Below are positions 26,259 to 35,277 of a stretch of DNA of 64,000 bases, piece after piece. The number at the start of each line of letters is the position of its first letter. Position 1 is the stretch's first letter. Origin of the DNA: Massilia sp. NR 4-1 (GTDB lineage Bacteria; Pseudomonadota; Gammaproteobacteria; Burkholderiales; Burkholderiaceae_D). The notes under the pieces were generated by a model. It made no database searches, was not told where the DNA came from, and saw only the letters and a list, made by a program, of their open reading frames with translations. The stretch covers positions 3,596,001 through 3,660,000 of the forward strand of contig NZ_CP012201.1 in the NCBI RefSeq assembly GCF_001191005.1, read 5' to 3'. The position numbers were made by a program, and so were the translations under genes.

Positions 26259-27542
26259 CTAGGCTTGCTGGCGGCGGAAGCGCCAGATGGCAAGGCCGGC
26301 AAACACGGCGGCGAAGCCGAGCTGGACGGCGGCGCTGCGCAGCGCGACGTCCATCCCGAGGCCGCGCCAGGTGACGGCGTCCAGGCCATCGACCGCCCAG
26401 CGCGTGGGAATGACCACCGTCGCTGCCTGCATCCATTCCGGGAAGACGAAGGACGGCACCCAGGCGCCGCCCAGCATGACCATGATCAGCGTGGCGAAGA
26501 CGGCCATGCCGCGCGCGGCTTCGGGGGTGCGGCCAAAGGCGGCGATCAGCAGGCCGAAGCTGGCGGTCATCAGCGCGAACGCGGCACCGACCAGCACGAA
26601 GCCGGGCAGATTGCTGATCTCGACCTTGAAGATCAGCACCCCGCACAGGAAGATGGCGGCCAGCAGTCCCAGCGAGATCAGGGCGCCCGAAATGGCGCGC
26701 GACAGCAGGATCTGCGATTGGCTCAGCGGCGCGGCCAGCAGGCGGCTCCAGATACCCATGCGGCGCGCCAGCAGGATGCTGATACCGATATCGATGCCCA
26801 TCATCAGGATGAACTGCACGCTCATGCCGGCGAAGGAGTGGGCATAGCCATTGTATTTGGGGCCGGAGCTGAGCGCTTCGTCCTTGGTCGAGAAAGGCAT
26901 GCTCAGGCCAGCCTGCCCCTTGCCGCTGCCGCCGGCCAGCTTGTCTTCATGGGCCTGGAATTTCTGCAGGCTGCCGAGCAGGTCGTGCAGCGCGGCCGCG
27001 TCCGGATCGCTGGAACGCTCGCCCTCCAGCGCTTTCAGGCTGGTGTCGGTGAACTGGCGCCCCGTCGCGCCGCCGAACATTTCGGCGCTCACGGTCTGCA
27101 TCACCTGCTGCGTCAGCAAGCCCTTGACCATGGCCAGCACGGTGGATTGGGACGGATCGTAGAACATCGGGATTTCCGGCTTGCTGCCGGCGCTGAACAG
27201 GGCCGTGCCGGCCGTGTCACCGAAGCCGGACGGGATCACCACGGCCACCGCCAGCTTGCCTTCGCGCACGCGGGCCTGGGCTTGCTCCAGGCTCAGTTCC
27301 GCCACGCGCAGCGAGCTTTCGGCTTTCAGGCCTTCGGCGATCTTCTGGCCGATGGCGCCCTGGTCTTGCAGCACCAGGCCGATATCGATCTTGCCGGTAT
27401 TGGCGCCGCCGCCGGCGCCGCCGAACAGGGAGCCGAAGAAGGCCGCCAGCACCACCGGCATCAGGAGGTGCAGCAGCAAGGCGCGCTTGTCGTTGAGGTA
27501 GAGGATCAGGTCTTTGCGGACCAGGGCTTGCAATGCAGTCAT
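26259..27542 (-). CDS. ABC-2 type permease
   Basis: 427-residue membrane subunit of an exporter. There is one N-terminal membrane segment (LLLHLLMPVVLAAFFGSLF), then an extracytoplasmic domain of about 180 residues. Five to six membrane segments follow from about residue 235 to the end. The architecture matches ABC2_membrane_3 (YhhJ/YadH-like) permeases that expel drugs or hydrophobic compounds. It starts 9 bases downstream of its ATPase gene. Substrate not determinable. Confidence 0.9.
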   Translation of the reverse strand: MTALQALVRKDLILYLNDKRALLLHLLMPVVLAAFFGSLFGGAGGGANTGKIDIGLVLQDQGAIGQKIAEGLKAESSLRVAELSLEQAQARVREGKLAVAVVIPSGFGDTAGTALFSAGSKPEIPMFYDPSQSTVLAMVKGLLTQQVMQTVSAEMFGGATGRQFTDTSLKALEGERSSDPDAAALHDLLGSLQKFQAHEDKLAGGSGKGQAGLSMPFSTKDEALSSGPKYNGYAHSFAGMSVQFILMMGIDIGISILLARRMGIWSRLLAAPLSQSQILLSRAISGALISLGLLAAIFLCGVLIFKVEISNLPGFVLVGAAFALMTASFGLLIAAFGRTPEAARGMAVFATLIMVMLGGAWVPSFVFPEWMQAATVVIPTRWAVDGLDAVTWRGLGMDVALRSAAVQLGFAAVFAGLAIWRFRRQQA

Positions 27543-27551
27543 GGTGGCTCC

Positions 27552-28496
27552 TTAGTCGCGCAGGCTGCGCCCGGTCAGGTTGAGGAAGATGTCTTCCAGA
27601 TTGGCGCGTGCGGTGGCGAAGTGCAGGAAGCGGCAACCCTGTTCTTCCAGCCAGCGCAGCACGGCGCTGGCCTGGTCCTGCGCAGCCAGGCCGACATTCA
27701 GCGTGGCGCCTTGCTGCTGCACCGTGGTCACGCCCGGCTGGCGCGCCAGCGCGGCGGTCAGCTCCGCCGATGGCGCGTCCGCCAATTCGGCCTGCAGCGC
27801 GGCCTGCGCCGGCAGGCGGCGGTACAGCTCCGCCGGGCTTTCGTCGGCCAGCACCTTGCCGTGGTCGATGATGACGATGTGGTCGGCCAGGCGCTCCACT
27901 TCCTCCATATAGTGGCTGGTGTAGATCAGCGAACGGCCCTGGGCCTTGAGCGCTTCCAGCGTGTCGAAGATGGCGTTGCGGCTTTGCGGATCGACGCCGA
28001 CGGTCGGCTCGTCCAGGATCAGCAATTGGGGATCGTGCAGCAGCGCGGCGGCGATATTCAGGCGCCGCTTCATGCCGCCGGAGAAGGTGGCCGGCTTGTC
28101 CTGCGCGCGGTCGGCCAGGCGCACCAGCTCCAGCACGGCCAGGCAGCGCTCCTTGAGCGGCGCGCCTTTCAGGCCATACAGGGCGCCGAACAGCTTGAGG
28201 TTTTCCAGCGCCGACAGCTCCTCGTACAAGGCCAGGTCTTGCGGCACGAAGCCGATCTTGCGCTTGGCCGCATTCTGGCCCAGGCCGACCGCTTCGCCGT
28301 CGAGCAGCACTGTGCCGCCATCGCTGGCCAGCAGGCCGCAGATCATGCCCACCGTGGTCGATTTGCCGGCGCCGTTCGGTCCCAGCAAACCGACAGTTTG
28401 TCCACGCAATACCTGGAAGGACACGCCATCGACGGCACACCGGTCGCCGTATGACTTGGATAGCTTACTTACACTCAGTAATACAGACGTCATCAA
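27552..28496 (-). CDS. ABC exporter ATP-binding protein
   Basis: 314-residue nucleotide-binding subunit with Walker A (GPNGAGKST), signature FSGGMKRRLN, Walker B (LLILDEPTVGVDP) and switch histidine in TSHYMEEVE. The 80-residue C-terminal extension after the ATPase core resembles the DUF4162-like region of CcmA/YhiH-type exporters. Two ATG codons in a row allow a start at 28496 or 28493. It forms an operon with the permease downstream (9-base gap). Confidence 0.92.
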   Translation of the reverse strand: MMTSVLLSVSKLSKSYGDRCAVDGVSFQVLRGQTVGLLGPNGAGKSTTVGMICGLLASDGGTVLLDGEAVGLGQNAAKRKIGFVPQDLALYEELSALENLKLFGALYGLKGAPLKERCLAVLELVRLADRAQDKPATFSGGMKRRLNIAAALLHDPQLLILDEPTVGVDPQSRNAIFDTLEALKAQGRSLIYTSHYMEEVERLADHIVIIDHGKVLADESPAELYRRLPAQAALQAELADAPSAELTAALARQPGVTTVQQQGATLNVGLAAQDQASAVLRWLEEQGCRFLHFATARANLEDIFLNLTGRSLRD

Positions 28497-28507
28497 CGAT
28501 CCTCAAT

Positions 28508-28534
28508 AAAAAACGGCGCCGAAAAACGGCGCCG
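28508..28534 (-). terminator. Intrinsic terminator of the EAL-HDOD gene
   Basis: CGGCGCCG (28514-28521) and CGGCGCCG (28527-28534) form an 8-bp stem with an A5 loop. On the minus strand TTTTTTATTG follows, 20 bases after the EAL-HDOD stop codon. Confidence 0.85.
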
Positions 28535-28553
28535 CTACTACGAAAAATCCGGG

Positions 28554-29846
28554 TCAGATGGCGTAACGGACGACGTTGTCGCTCCATTCGAAAGCGGCCA
28601 TTTCGAGTTCCACCAGCTCGTCGGTGGAGACGGCCAGGTCGCGCAAGGTGGGAATGATGTAGCCATCCATGTCCTCGATGCGCTCGATGCATTCGGCCAG
28701 CTTGAGCAGGTCGCCGAAGAAGCTGCCGCGGTACATCAGGGCGTCGGCCACCTCGTCGCTGACGGGGATCTGGGCCAGGATTTCGGCCATGGGAATGCCG
28801 AACAGGGTGTCCATCAGCGACATGATGCCGACCGTGAAGGCGGTGTCGGCCACGTGGCGCTGGCTCGGGCGCAGCTTGTTGGCCAGCAGTTCCAGCAGGC
28901 GGCCGCGGGTGGTGGCCAGCATGAGCAGCGGGCTCATATTCTGGCCGCGCTTGCTCGGCTCGGCGTACAGCATGATCTGCAGCCAGCGCTGCAGTTGGCG
29001 GCGGCCGAGGATGGTGACGGCCTGGCTCAGGGAATCGATACGCTGGCGCGCGCCCACGGCCGGCGTGTTCACCAGGCGCAGCAGGTTCAGGGCCAGCGAA
29101 ACGTCGCGCTTGATGGCGCGCTCGATCTCGGCATTGTCGGCATCCGAGGTGACCAGGGTCATCAGCTCCAGCACGGCCATCTGCGAGGGCGACAGTTTCT
29201 TGCCGCTCATGATGACGGGCTTGGCGAAGTAATAGCCCTGGAAGTAATCGAAGCCGAGGTCGAGGCAGGTCTTGAATTCGTCGCGGTTTTCGACTTTTTC
29301 GGCGATCAGCTTCTTGCTTTCCTGCTTGAAGCGCGGCGCCAGCTTCAGCAGCGCGTCGAGCGAGGCGTCGCGCATGCTCATCTTCACGTATTCGGCCAGC
29401 GGCAGCAGCTCGGCCAGCGAACCGGCGTCGCCGCGCACATCGTCGAGCGCGAAGCGGAAGCCATGGCCGGCCAGTTCCTGCATGCGCGCCAGCAGGGCCG
29501 GCGTGGTCTTCAGCGAGGCGGTCACTTCCAGCACCACTTTCTCGCGCGGCAGGAAGCCGAAGATATCGCTCAGAATGGCGTCGCCGTCGACATTGACGAA
29601 GCCGAGCGCGTCGCCGATGGTTTTTTCCATGCCCAGTTGGGAAGCGTGGGCGATGACGGCGGCGGTGGCACTGAGTTCGGTCTCAATGATGGCAGGCCCG
29701 ACTGGAGCGTTGCGAAAAAGCAACTCGTAGCCGAATAAAGCCTGGTTCCGATCCAAGATCGGCTGCCGGCCCAGGTAAAACTCGCGCACGCGCAAGGTTT
29801 TGGAGGCCGGATCGTGGCTGGAGAGATCGATCATGTCCTGAATCAT
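28554..29846 (-). CDS. EAL-HDOD signalling protein with degenerate EAL domain
   Basis: 430-residue cytoplasmic protein of the YuxH-like family. Residues 20-220 align with an EAL (c-di-GMP phosphodiesterase) fold, but the signature is GYELLFRN instead of EALLRW. DDFGTG is replaced by DDVRGDAG, while the later EKVE and FDYFQGYYFAKP positions remain. Loss of several metal ligands suggests it no longer cleaves c-di-GMP and may bind it or a protein instead. Residues 225-420 form an HDOD domain (SLALNLLRLVNTP). Such proteins control motility, biofilm or surface behaviour. Monocistronic by context. Confidence 0.9.
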   Translation of the reverse strand: MIQDMIDLSSHDPASKTLRVREFYLGRQPILDRNQALFGYELLFRNAPVGPAIIETELSATAAVIAHASQLGMEKTIGDALGFVNVDGDAILSDIFGFLPREKVVLEVTASLKTTPALLARMQELAGHGFRFALDDVRGDAGSLAELLPLAEYVKMSMRDASLDALLKLAPRFKQESKKLIAEKVENRDEFKTCLDLGFDYFQGYYFAKPVIMSGKKLSPSQMAVLELMTLVTSDADNAEIERAIKRDVSLALNLLRLVNTPAVGARQRIDSLSQAVTILGRRQLQRWLQIMLYAEPSKRGQNMSPLLMLATTRGRLLELLANKLRPSQRHVADTAFTVGIMSLMDTLFGIPMAEILAQIPVSDEVADALMYRGSFFGDLLKLAECIERIEDMDGYIIPTLRDLAVSTDELVELEMAAFEWSDNVVRYAI

Positions 29847-29913
29847 TCTGGTCGGGTGAGCGCCTTGTGAGCGCGAAAACCGTATTTTGTCTTATTTTTC
29901 TATTATTTTGACA

Positions 29914-30720
29914 TTAATCAGCAGTAATGTCTCCCTTTATCGCACACTCGTGCCCCTGGACGGGTTCGCCATCGACAAAACATTTCAACTCGCCGGCGCC
30001 AAACGCGGTCCAGTTTTCGTTGCTGGTCAGGGGCTGGGTGACGATGATGGCGACCCGGTCCTGCGGCGTCGTGACCTGGGCAAAATCGACGCTCAAGTCC
30101 TCGTCCGACAGTTCGGCGGTGAGGAAGGGATGCTGGCGCACCAGATAATGCAGGCTGGTCGAGCAGTGCGCGAACAGGGCCGTGCCGTCGGACAGCAGCA
30201 TATTGAAGGTGCCGTGGGCGGCGATGCCGGCCACCAGCGGCGCCAGCGCCGCCTGCAGTTCGGAACGCGGCGGACAGGCATCGCCGAAGCGGCGCCGCAG
30301 TTCCTGCAGCAGATGGCAGAAGGCGCGCTCGCTGTCGGTCGTGCCCACCGGGCGGAACGGCCCGTCCAGCACGGGATGGAAGTCCTTCAGATCGCCGTTA
30401 TGCGCGAACACCCAGTAGCGGCCCCACAGCTCGCGCACGAAGGGGTGGCAGTTCTCCAGCGCCACCTGGCCCTGGGTCGCCTTGCGGATATGCGCGATCA
30501 CGTGCTTGGACTTGATCGGATAGTGCTTGATCAACTCCGCCACCGGCGAAGCGATGGCGGCCTGGTGGTCGACGAAATGGCGCACGCCGGCACCCTCGAA
30601 GAATGCGATGCCCCAGCCGTCATGGTGGGTGTCGGTGCGGCCGCCGCGCAGGGCGAAGCCGGTGAAGCTGAAGACGATATCGGTCGGGACGTTACAGTTC
30701 ATCCCCAGCAGTTGGCACAT
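29914..30720 (-). CDS. Class II glutamine amidotransferase (YafJ-like)
   Basis: 268 residues starting MCQLLGMN, so Cys2 becomes the N-terminal nucleophile of an Ntn-type glutaminase after methionine removal. Typical glutaminase motifs are HHDGWGIAFF, HIRKATQG and FAHNGDLKDF. There is no synthetase domain, so it is the stand-alone YafJ/GATase_6 type whose acceptor is unknown. Length is normal for that group. Confidence 0.9.
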   Translation of the reverse strand: MCQLLGMNCNVPTDIVFSFTGFALRGGRTDTHHDGWGIAFFEGAGVRHFVDHQAAIASPVAELIKHYPIKSKHVIAHIRKATQGQVALENCHPFVRELWGRYWVFAHNGDLKDFHPVLDGPFRPVGTTDSERAFCHLLQELRRRFGDACPPRSELQAALAPLVAGIAAHGTFNMLLSDGTALFAHCSTSLHYLVRQHPFLTAELSDEDLSVDFAQVTTPQDRVAIIVTQPLTSNENWTAFGAGELKCFVDGEPVQGHECAIKGDITAD

Positions 30721-30799
30721 GGTGGTCGTGGCGTCGGTCAGGCAAAGCCAACCATACCATGCCGCCCGCCGCGGCGGGGACGCGGCGTTGGCGGCACGC

Positions 30800-31057
30800 T
30801 CAGTGCAGCAGCACCGGCTGGCTCATGAGCAGATCGTAGCTGCCGAGGAATTCGTCGATTTCCTCCATGGTCGGCTCGTTGGCGATGAGCTTGTTGACAT
30901 CGCGCCGGAAGGATTGCGCCAGTGTGCCGGCGATGAAGATTTCGCGCTTGCCGCCCTTGTCGACGATTTCATAGCCGCCGAAACGCAAGGCTTCCAGCTC
31001 GCGGTCGGGGCCGAATTCGACGACGCTGTATTGCTCGCTGTTATAGATGAGGTTCAT
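30800..31057 (-). CDS. DUF3567 family protein
   Basis: 85-residue protein matching my recollection of the Burkholderiales-specific DUF3567 family: start MNLIYNSEQYSVVEF, middle GGYEIVDKGGKREIFI, end SQPVLLH. Two ATG codons (31060 and 31057) are adjacent. The second is preferred because AAGGA then has a 6-base spacing. No known function; the protein is small, acidic and cytoplasmic. Confidence 0.82.
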   Translation of the reverse strand: MNLIYNSEQYSVVEFGPDRELEALRFGGYEIVDKGGKREIFIAGTLAQSFRRDVNKLIANEPTMEEIDEFLGSYDLLMSQPVLLH

Positions 31058-31167
31058 CATGCTTCCTTCACTCCGGGGCAGCGCCAGGAATGGGGCGCCG
31101 CGTTCCATAACGAGGTGGGGCTGGCAAAACTGATTTCAAGGCCGTGCCTGATGCACGGGCTGCCGTC

Positions 31168-31542
31168 CTACAGCACGGCAAGGTCGGGGCTGAGATGCAG
31201 CAAGGCATCGTACGGCGCCGAAGACAGCGAAGCGCGTAGCCGTTCCAGATGGCTGGCGTCGGCCAGGCTGATAAAGAGCTGCGCCGGGGGACGACGCAAG
31301 ATGCGGTGCAATGTTACCCGTAAGACCAGATGGCCGGCGCAGCACAGGCAGCCTGGGGCAATCCTGATGACTTGCGGCCTGCCATCTGCTGAGGCATCGC
31401 TTTCATCATACACCAAGGGAGAATTGGCGTCGGCCAATCCTTCCAAAATAATAGCCGTGTATCTTCCTGGCACCAGCGCGGCCGCGATCGCGCGTTCGCG
31501 GTCGGCGGCGCGCGCGCCAGTCACCAGGGTGAGACGGGTCAC
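31168..31542 (-). CDS. Small COG0523/CobW-like protein with degenerate P-loop
   Basis: 124 residues starting with GTG at 31542, overlapping the response-regulator stop (GTGA). The N-terminus TLVTGARAADRERAI occupies the place of a CobW-type Walker A (TGFLGAGKTT) but lacks the Gly-Lys-Thr. The metal-binding GCLCC signature of COG0523 GTPases is intact (around residue 68). The protein stops after a Walker-B-like strand (LFISLADASHLERL), so the GTPase C-terminus and CobW_C domain are missing. It is unlikely to hydrolyse GTP and may be a metal-binding relic. Confidence 0.65.
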   Translation of the reverse strand: MTRLTLVTGARAADRERAIAAALVPGRYTAIILEGLADANSPLVYDESDASADGRPQVIRIAPGCLCCAGHLVLRVTLHRILRRPPAQLFISLADASHLERLRASLSSAPYDALLHLSPDLAVL

Positions 31543-32261
31543 GCCTGGCTTTTCTTGGCCAGCTTGCCCGGTTCCACGCCCAGCTGCTTGAGCTTGCGGT
31601 AAAGATGGGTGCGTTCCAGGCCGGTCTTCTCGGCCACGCGCGTCATGCTGCCGCCTTCGCGGCCCAGGTGGTGCTCGAAATACATGCGCTCGAAAGCATC
31701 GCGCGCTTCACGCAGCGGCAGGTCGAAGGACAGGTTGAACATCAAGCCTTCGCCGTTCGGACGCGGCGCCATGATGCCTTGCGGCGGCAGCGTGGCGGCC
31801 TGCACGCCAAAGCCCACCGGCGCGGCCAGGCTGCCCTCCTCGGCCACCGGCGGCGCGGCCGGACGCGGCGCCACCAGCGGCGCGCGCACCGCTTCCTGCG
31901 CGCGGCTCAGGCCCGCTTGCACGGCCTTCAGCAGCTTCTGCATTGCAATCGGCTTTTCCAGGAAGTTGAGCGCGCCGATGCGCGTCGCTTCCACCGCCGT
32001 ATCGATGGTGGCGTGGCCCGACATCATGATCACCGGCATGGTCAACAGGCCGTCGCGCTGCCATTCCTTGAGCAGGGTCACGCCATCCGTGTCCGGCATC
32101 CAGATATCCAGCAGCACCAGATCGGGCGCGCCGGCGGCACGTGCGGCGCGCGCCTGCTGGGCGTTTTCCGCCAACTGCACCGCATGTCCTTCGTCGCCCA
32201 GAATTTCCGAGAGCAACTCGCGGATCCCCATTTCATCATCAACTACGAGAATGTTTGCCAT
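31539..32261 (-). CDS. NtrX-like response regulator lacking AAA+ domain
   Basis: 240-residue regulator. The receiver domain (1-125) has acidic pocket residues in VDDEMG, phospho-acceptor Asp52 (LVLLDIWMPD), and the conserved Thr/Lys region ending LEKPI. A Pro/Ala-rich linker (130-175) leads to a C-terminal Fis-type helix-turn-helix (RVAEKTGLERTHLYRKLKQLGV). The sigma-54-activating AAA+ domain found in NtrX and NtrC is absent, so it probably works with sigma-70 RNA polymerase or as a repressor. It lies 91 bases downstream of its kinase gene and overlaps the CobW-like gene. Confidence 0.9.
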   Translation of the reverse strand: MANILVVDDEMGIRELLSEILGDEGHAVQLAENAQQARAARAAGAPDLVLLDIWMPDTDGVTLLKEWQRDGLLTMPVIMMSGHATIDTAVEATRIGALNFLEKPIAMQKLLKAVQAGLSRAQEAVRAPLVAPRPAAPPVAEEGSLAAPVGFGVQAATLPPQGIMAPRPNGEGLMFNLSFDLPLREARDAFERMYFEHHLGREGGSMTRVAEKTGLERTHLYRKLKQLGVEPGKLAKKSQA

Positions 32262-32352
32262 CTATCCCTGCCCCTCTCTCTCATTTTTCGCTGATCCCAG
32301 GCACTGCTATTGTGCCTGAATTCTTTGCAATGATTTTATTGGTCATTCAATA

Positions 32353-34647
32353 TTACGCCAACTGCACCGGTGCCAACTTTAACAGCAAAATCAGGACCGA
32401 AGCGCCACTTCTATCGACATGGTTCTGGATATCGATCCGCCCCCCATGTTCATCGATAATCTTCTTCACCATCGCCAGGCCGAGGCCGGTGCCGCGCGCC
32501 TTCGAGGTGACATACGGTTCAAACGCCCGCGCCAGGATTTTCGGCGCAAAGCCGGGGCCATTGTCGCTGATGACCAGGCGCACCGCGACACGCGAACCGC
32601 CGTCGGCGCTCTGGTAATGGATCGCCTCGGTGGTCACGTCGATGCGCGGCGCCGGATTGCCGCCCGGCTGCTCGACCAGCGCATCCTGTGCGTTCTGCAG
32701 CAGATTATGGATCACCTGGCGCAATTGCGTCGGATCGCCCATCACCAGCGGCAGCACCGGCGCCAGGTTCAAGCGGATAATATCGTGTCCTTCGCCGCCC
32801 GTGTACATATGCAGGATTTCTTCCAGCAGATCGTTCAGGTCCAGCTCTTCCAGCACGGCCGGCGGCGCTTTCGCATAGTCGCGGAAATCGTCGACCATGC
32901 GCTTCATGGCCGCCACCTGGTTGACGATGGTGGTGGCGCTCTTGTTGAGCAGGGCCACGTCGGCCGCGTCGAGCTTCGGCTCGAGCTTCATCTGCAGGCG
33001 CTCGGCCGACAGCTGGATCGGCGTCAGCGGGTTCTTGATCTCGTGCGCCAGGCGGCGCGCCACCTCGCCCCAGGCCATCGAGCGCTGCGCCGAGATGACG
33101 TCGGTGATATCGTCGAACACCACCAAGTAGCCGCTGCCGTGCTGCTCCAGCGGCAGGCGCGAGCCGCGCGCCAGCAGGATCAGGTCATGCTCTTCCTCGC
33201 TGCCGGCCGGGCGCGGGATCTCGATCTGGCGCTGCCAGTGCAGCTGCACGCTGCGGCCGGCCGCCGTGTGCGCGCTCTGCGCCGAGAAGGCCGCGATCAC
33301 GGCGGCGGCAAATTCCTGCATGCCGGCCACGGCGGCCAGCGGCTGGCCCACCAGCGTCACGCCGGCCTGCTGCAGGATGCGCTCGACCGAGTCGTTGCAG
33401 GTGACGACGTGGAATTCGCTGTCCAGCACCATCACCCCGGCCGACATATTCGCCAGCACCGATTCCAGGTGGGCCTTGGCGTTCTGCAGCGCGATGCGGT
33501 TCTGCTCCACCGTCGTGCGCGCATCCGACAGCTGGCGCGTCATGGTGTTGAACGATTGGGTCAGCGTGCCCAGCTCGTCGCTGCTGGCGACGATGGGGCG
33601 CGGCGACAGGTCGCCCTCGGCCACGGCGCGCGTGCCTTCGGCCAGCAGCAGCAGCGGCTGGGCCAGGTCGTTGGCGATCAGGAAGGCGGCCGCGATGGCG
33701 CCGAACACGGCCAGCAGCAGGGTCAGGGTCAGCGTTTCCACATACATCTTGCGCAGGCCGTCGCGCGCCACGTAGCGCTGCTTGTATTCGCTGAGTGCGA
33801 TGCGCAGCAGGTCGCCGTCCTTGGCCAGGCGCTGCGGCGCGGCCTGGATCACCTGCAGATAGCGCGGCGCCAGGCGCGAACCGTTCGGCTGCACCGTGTC
33901 CGGCACCTCGATCAGCACGCGCAGGCGCAGCACATTATTGGCGTCCGGCTGGGCCGGGATGCCGCCGCCGAAGCGCTCGTCGCCCAGCTCATTGCCGCCT
34001 TCCGGCGCGGCATACGGCGTGCCCGACTGGGCCTGGGCCAGCATCACGGTATTCGGCAGGTCGGCGCTCAGATTGACGCGGCGCTCGCCCATGGCGCTGA
34101 CGATCAGGCCGCCCTCGGCATCGACAATGATGGCGCTCTGGGTGCCGGGATGGCGCTTGACGAAGCGCGACAGCACGGCCGGCGCCACATAAAACGGTTC
34201 CTGCGCCAGCACATTCACGGTCTGGCGCGCGCTCGCTTCCAGTTCGGTGAGCTGGGCTTCCAGCGCGGCGCGGCCCAGGTCGACGCCGGCGTCGAGCGCC
34301 TCCTCCACCCGCACATTGAACCAGGACTCGATCGAATGCGACACGAACTGCACCGACACCAGGAACACCACCAGGCCGGGCAGCACGCCGATGCAGGCAA
34401 ACAGCAGCACCAGCCGCGTCATCAGGCGCGAGCCGAATTTGCCGCTCTTGTAGCGCGCGTAAAGACGGAACAGGGAGACCCCGACCAGCAGCAGCAGGGC
34501 CACCGCCACGGCCGCGTTCAGGCCGAGCAGCCAGGAATAGTAGCGGTCGAAGAAGCCGGAATTGTCGGAGGCCGAGGCGAGCAGGAACAGCAGGATGCTG
34601 CAGGCAGCGCCGGCGACGACAAACAGATACCGCAAAGCCGACGACAC
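32353..34647 (-). CDS. NtrY-like sensor histidine kinase
   Basis: 764-residue membrane kinase, partner of the adjacent response regulator. GTG 34647 is chosen because it starts 2 bases after the DUF4390 stop with GGGCGGA upstream; a longer open frame would overlap that gene. The order is two or three N-terminal membrane segments, a large periplasmic region (about 110-300), a further membrane segment, HAMP and PAS. HisKA follows with His535 in LAHEIKNPLTP, then HATPase_c with DNGPGF and GTGLGLAMVKKI. NtrY systems respond to nitrogen or redox status; the ligand here is unknown. Confidence 0.92.
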   Translation of the reverse strand: MSSALRYLFVVAGAACSILLFLLASASDNSGFFDRYYSWLLGLNAAVAVALLLLVGVSLFRLYARYKSGKFGSRLMTRLVLLFACIGVLPGLVVFLVSVQFVSHSIESWFNVRVEEALDAGVDLGRAALEAQLTELEASARQTVNVLAQEPFYVAPAVLSRFVKRHPGTQSAIIVDAEGGLIVSAMGERRVNLSADLPNTVMLAQAQSGTPYAAPEGGNELGDERFGGGIPAQPDANNVLRLRVLIEVPDTVQPNGSRLAPRYLQVIQAAPQRLAKDGDLLRIALSEYKQRYVARDGLRKMYVETLTLTLLLAVFGAIAAAFLIANDLAQPLLLLAEGTRAVAEGDLSPRPIVASSDELGTLTQSFNTMTRQLSDARTTVEQNRIALQNAKAHLESVLANMSAGVMVLDSEFHVVTCNDSVERILQQAGVTLVGQPLAAVAGMQEFAAAVIAAFSAQSAHTAAGRSVQLHWQRQIEIPRPAGSEEEHDLILLARGSRLPLEQHGSGYLVVFDDITDVISAQRSMAWGEVARRLAHEIKNPLTPIQLSAERLQMKLEPKLDAADVALLNKSATTIVNQVAAMKRMVDDFRDYAKAPPAVLEELDLNDLLEEILHMYTGGEGHDIIRLNLAPVLPLVMGDPTQLRQVIHNLLQNAQDALVEQPGGNPAPRIDVTTEAIHYQSADGGSRVAVRLVISDNGPGFAPKILARAFEPYVTSKARGTGLGLAMVKKIIDEHGGRIDIQNHVDRSGASVLILLLKLAPVQLA

Positions 34648-34649
34648 GC

Positions 34650-35222
34650 TTATTCCGCCCTGTACTGGAAGGTTTTCTTGTTTTCCAGACGCCACTCGCT
34701 GTTATTGAAGGCATTGACCTGGATCGGCTTGGGCAGATAGTCGCGGTCCATGCCCATGCGCAGCGTGACGTTGTAGATCTCGCCCACTTTCAGCGTGCCG
34801 CGCGGCGCCACCACCCAGCGGTTGGGGCGGCGGATGAAGAACAGGGCGTCGTCCAGCGAGGGAAAGCTTTGCTGCACGCTGCCGATCACATTCACATGGT
34901 ACTGGCGGGTCAGCACATTGTAGGCGATGCGCGTGGTGCGCTTGGCCACCACGGCCTTTTCGTCGAACCAGTACCAGCGCCGCCGCGTGAACTCGATGGC
35001 GGTGGTGAAATACAGCTGGATGCCGCTTTGCAGCGCCTCTTCCAGCCCGTGGTTCAGATCGAAGGAATAGGCGGCCGACAGGCGGTAGCCCTCTTCCGCC
35101 GCCTCGATGTAGGCGCGGGTGATTTCCACGGTTTCATCGGCAGCGCGTACAGCCTGCGGCAGCAGGCAGGCAAGCAGAAGCAGCAACTGGCAAAGCAGAT
35201 GTCGAAGAAAGCGTTGGGTCAC
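34650..35222 (-). CDS. DUF4390 domain exported protein
   Basis: About 190 residues. GTG 35222 gives a direct signal peptide (TQRFLRHLLCQLLLLLACLLPQAVRA). ATG 35285 would add 21 residues and overlap rsmB by 8 bases, so either start is possible. The mature protein is beta-rich with the DUF4390 pattern (RRWYWFDEKAVVAKRTTRIAYN). It always sits between rsmB and ntrY in Burkholderiales, which hints at a periplasmic accessory to the NtrY sensor, but no function is established. Its stop is 2 bases before the ntrY start. Confidence 0.85.
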   Translation of the reverse strand: MTQRFLRHLLCQLLLLLACLLPQAVRAADETVEITRAYIEAAEEGYRLSAAYSFDLNHGLEEALQSGIQLYFTTAIEFTRRRWYWFDEKAVVAKRTTRIAYNVLTRQYHVNVIGSVQQSFPSLDDALFFIRRPNRWVVAPRGTLKVGEIYNVTLRMGMDRDYLPKPIQVNAFNNSEWRLENKKTFQYRAE

Positions 35223-35277
35223 GTGCGGGGTGCTCTTTAAATCCGTCAGTAAACTCGCCAGAAAACAGGGAAAAAGA

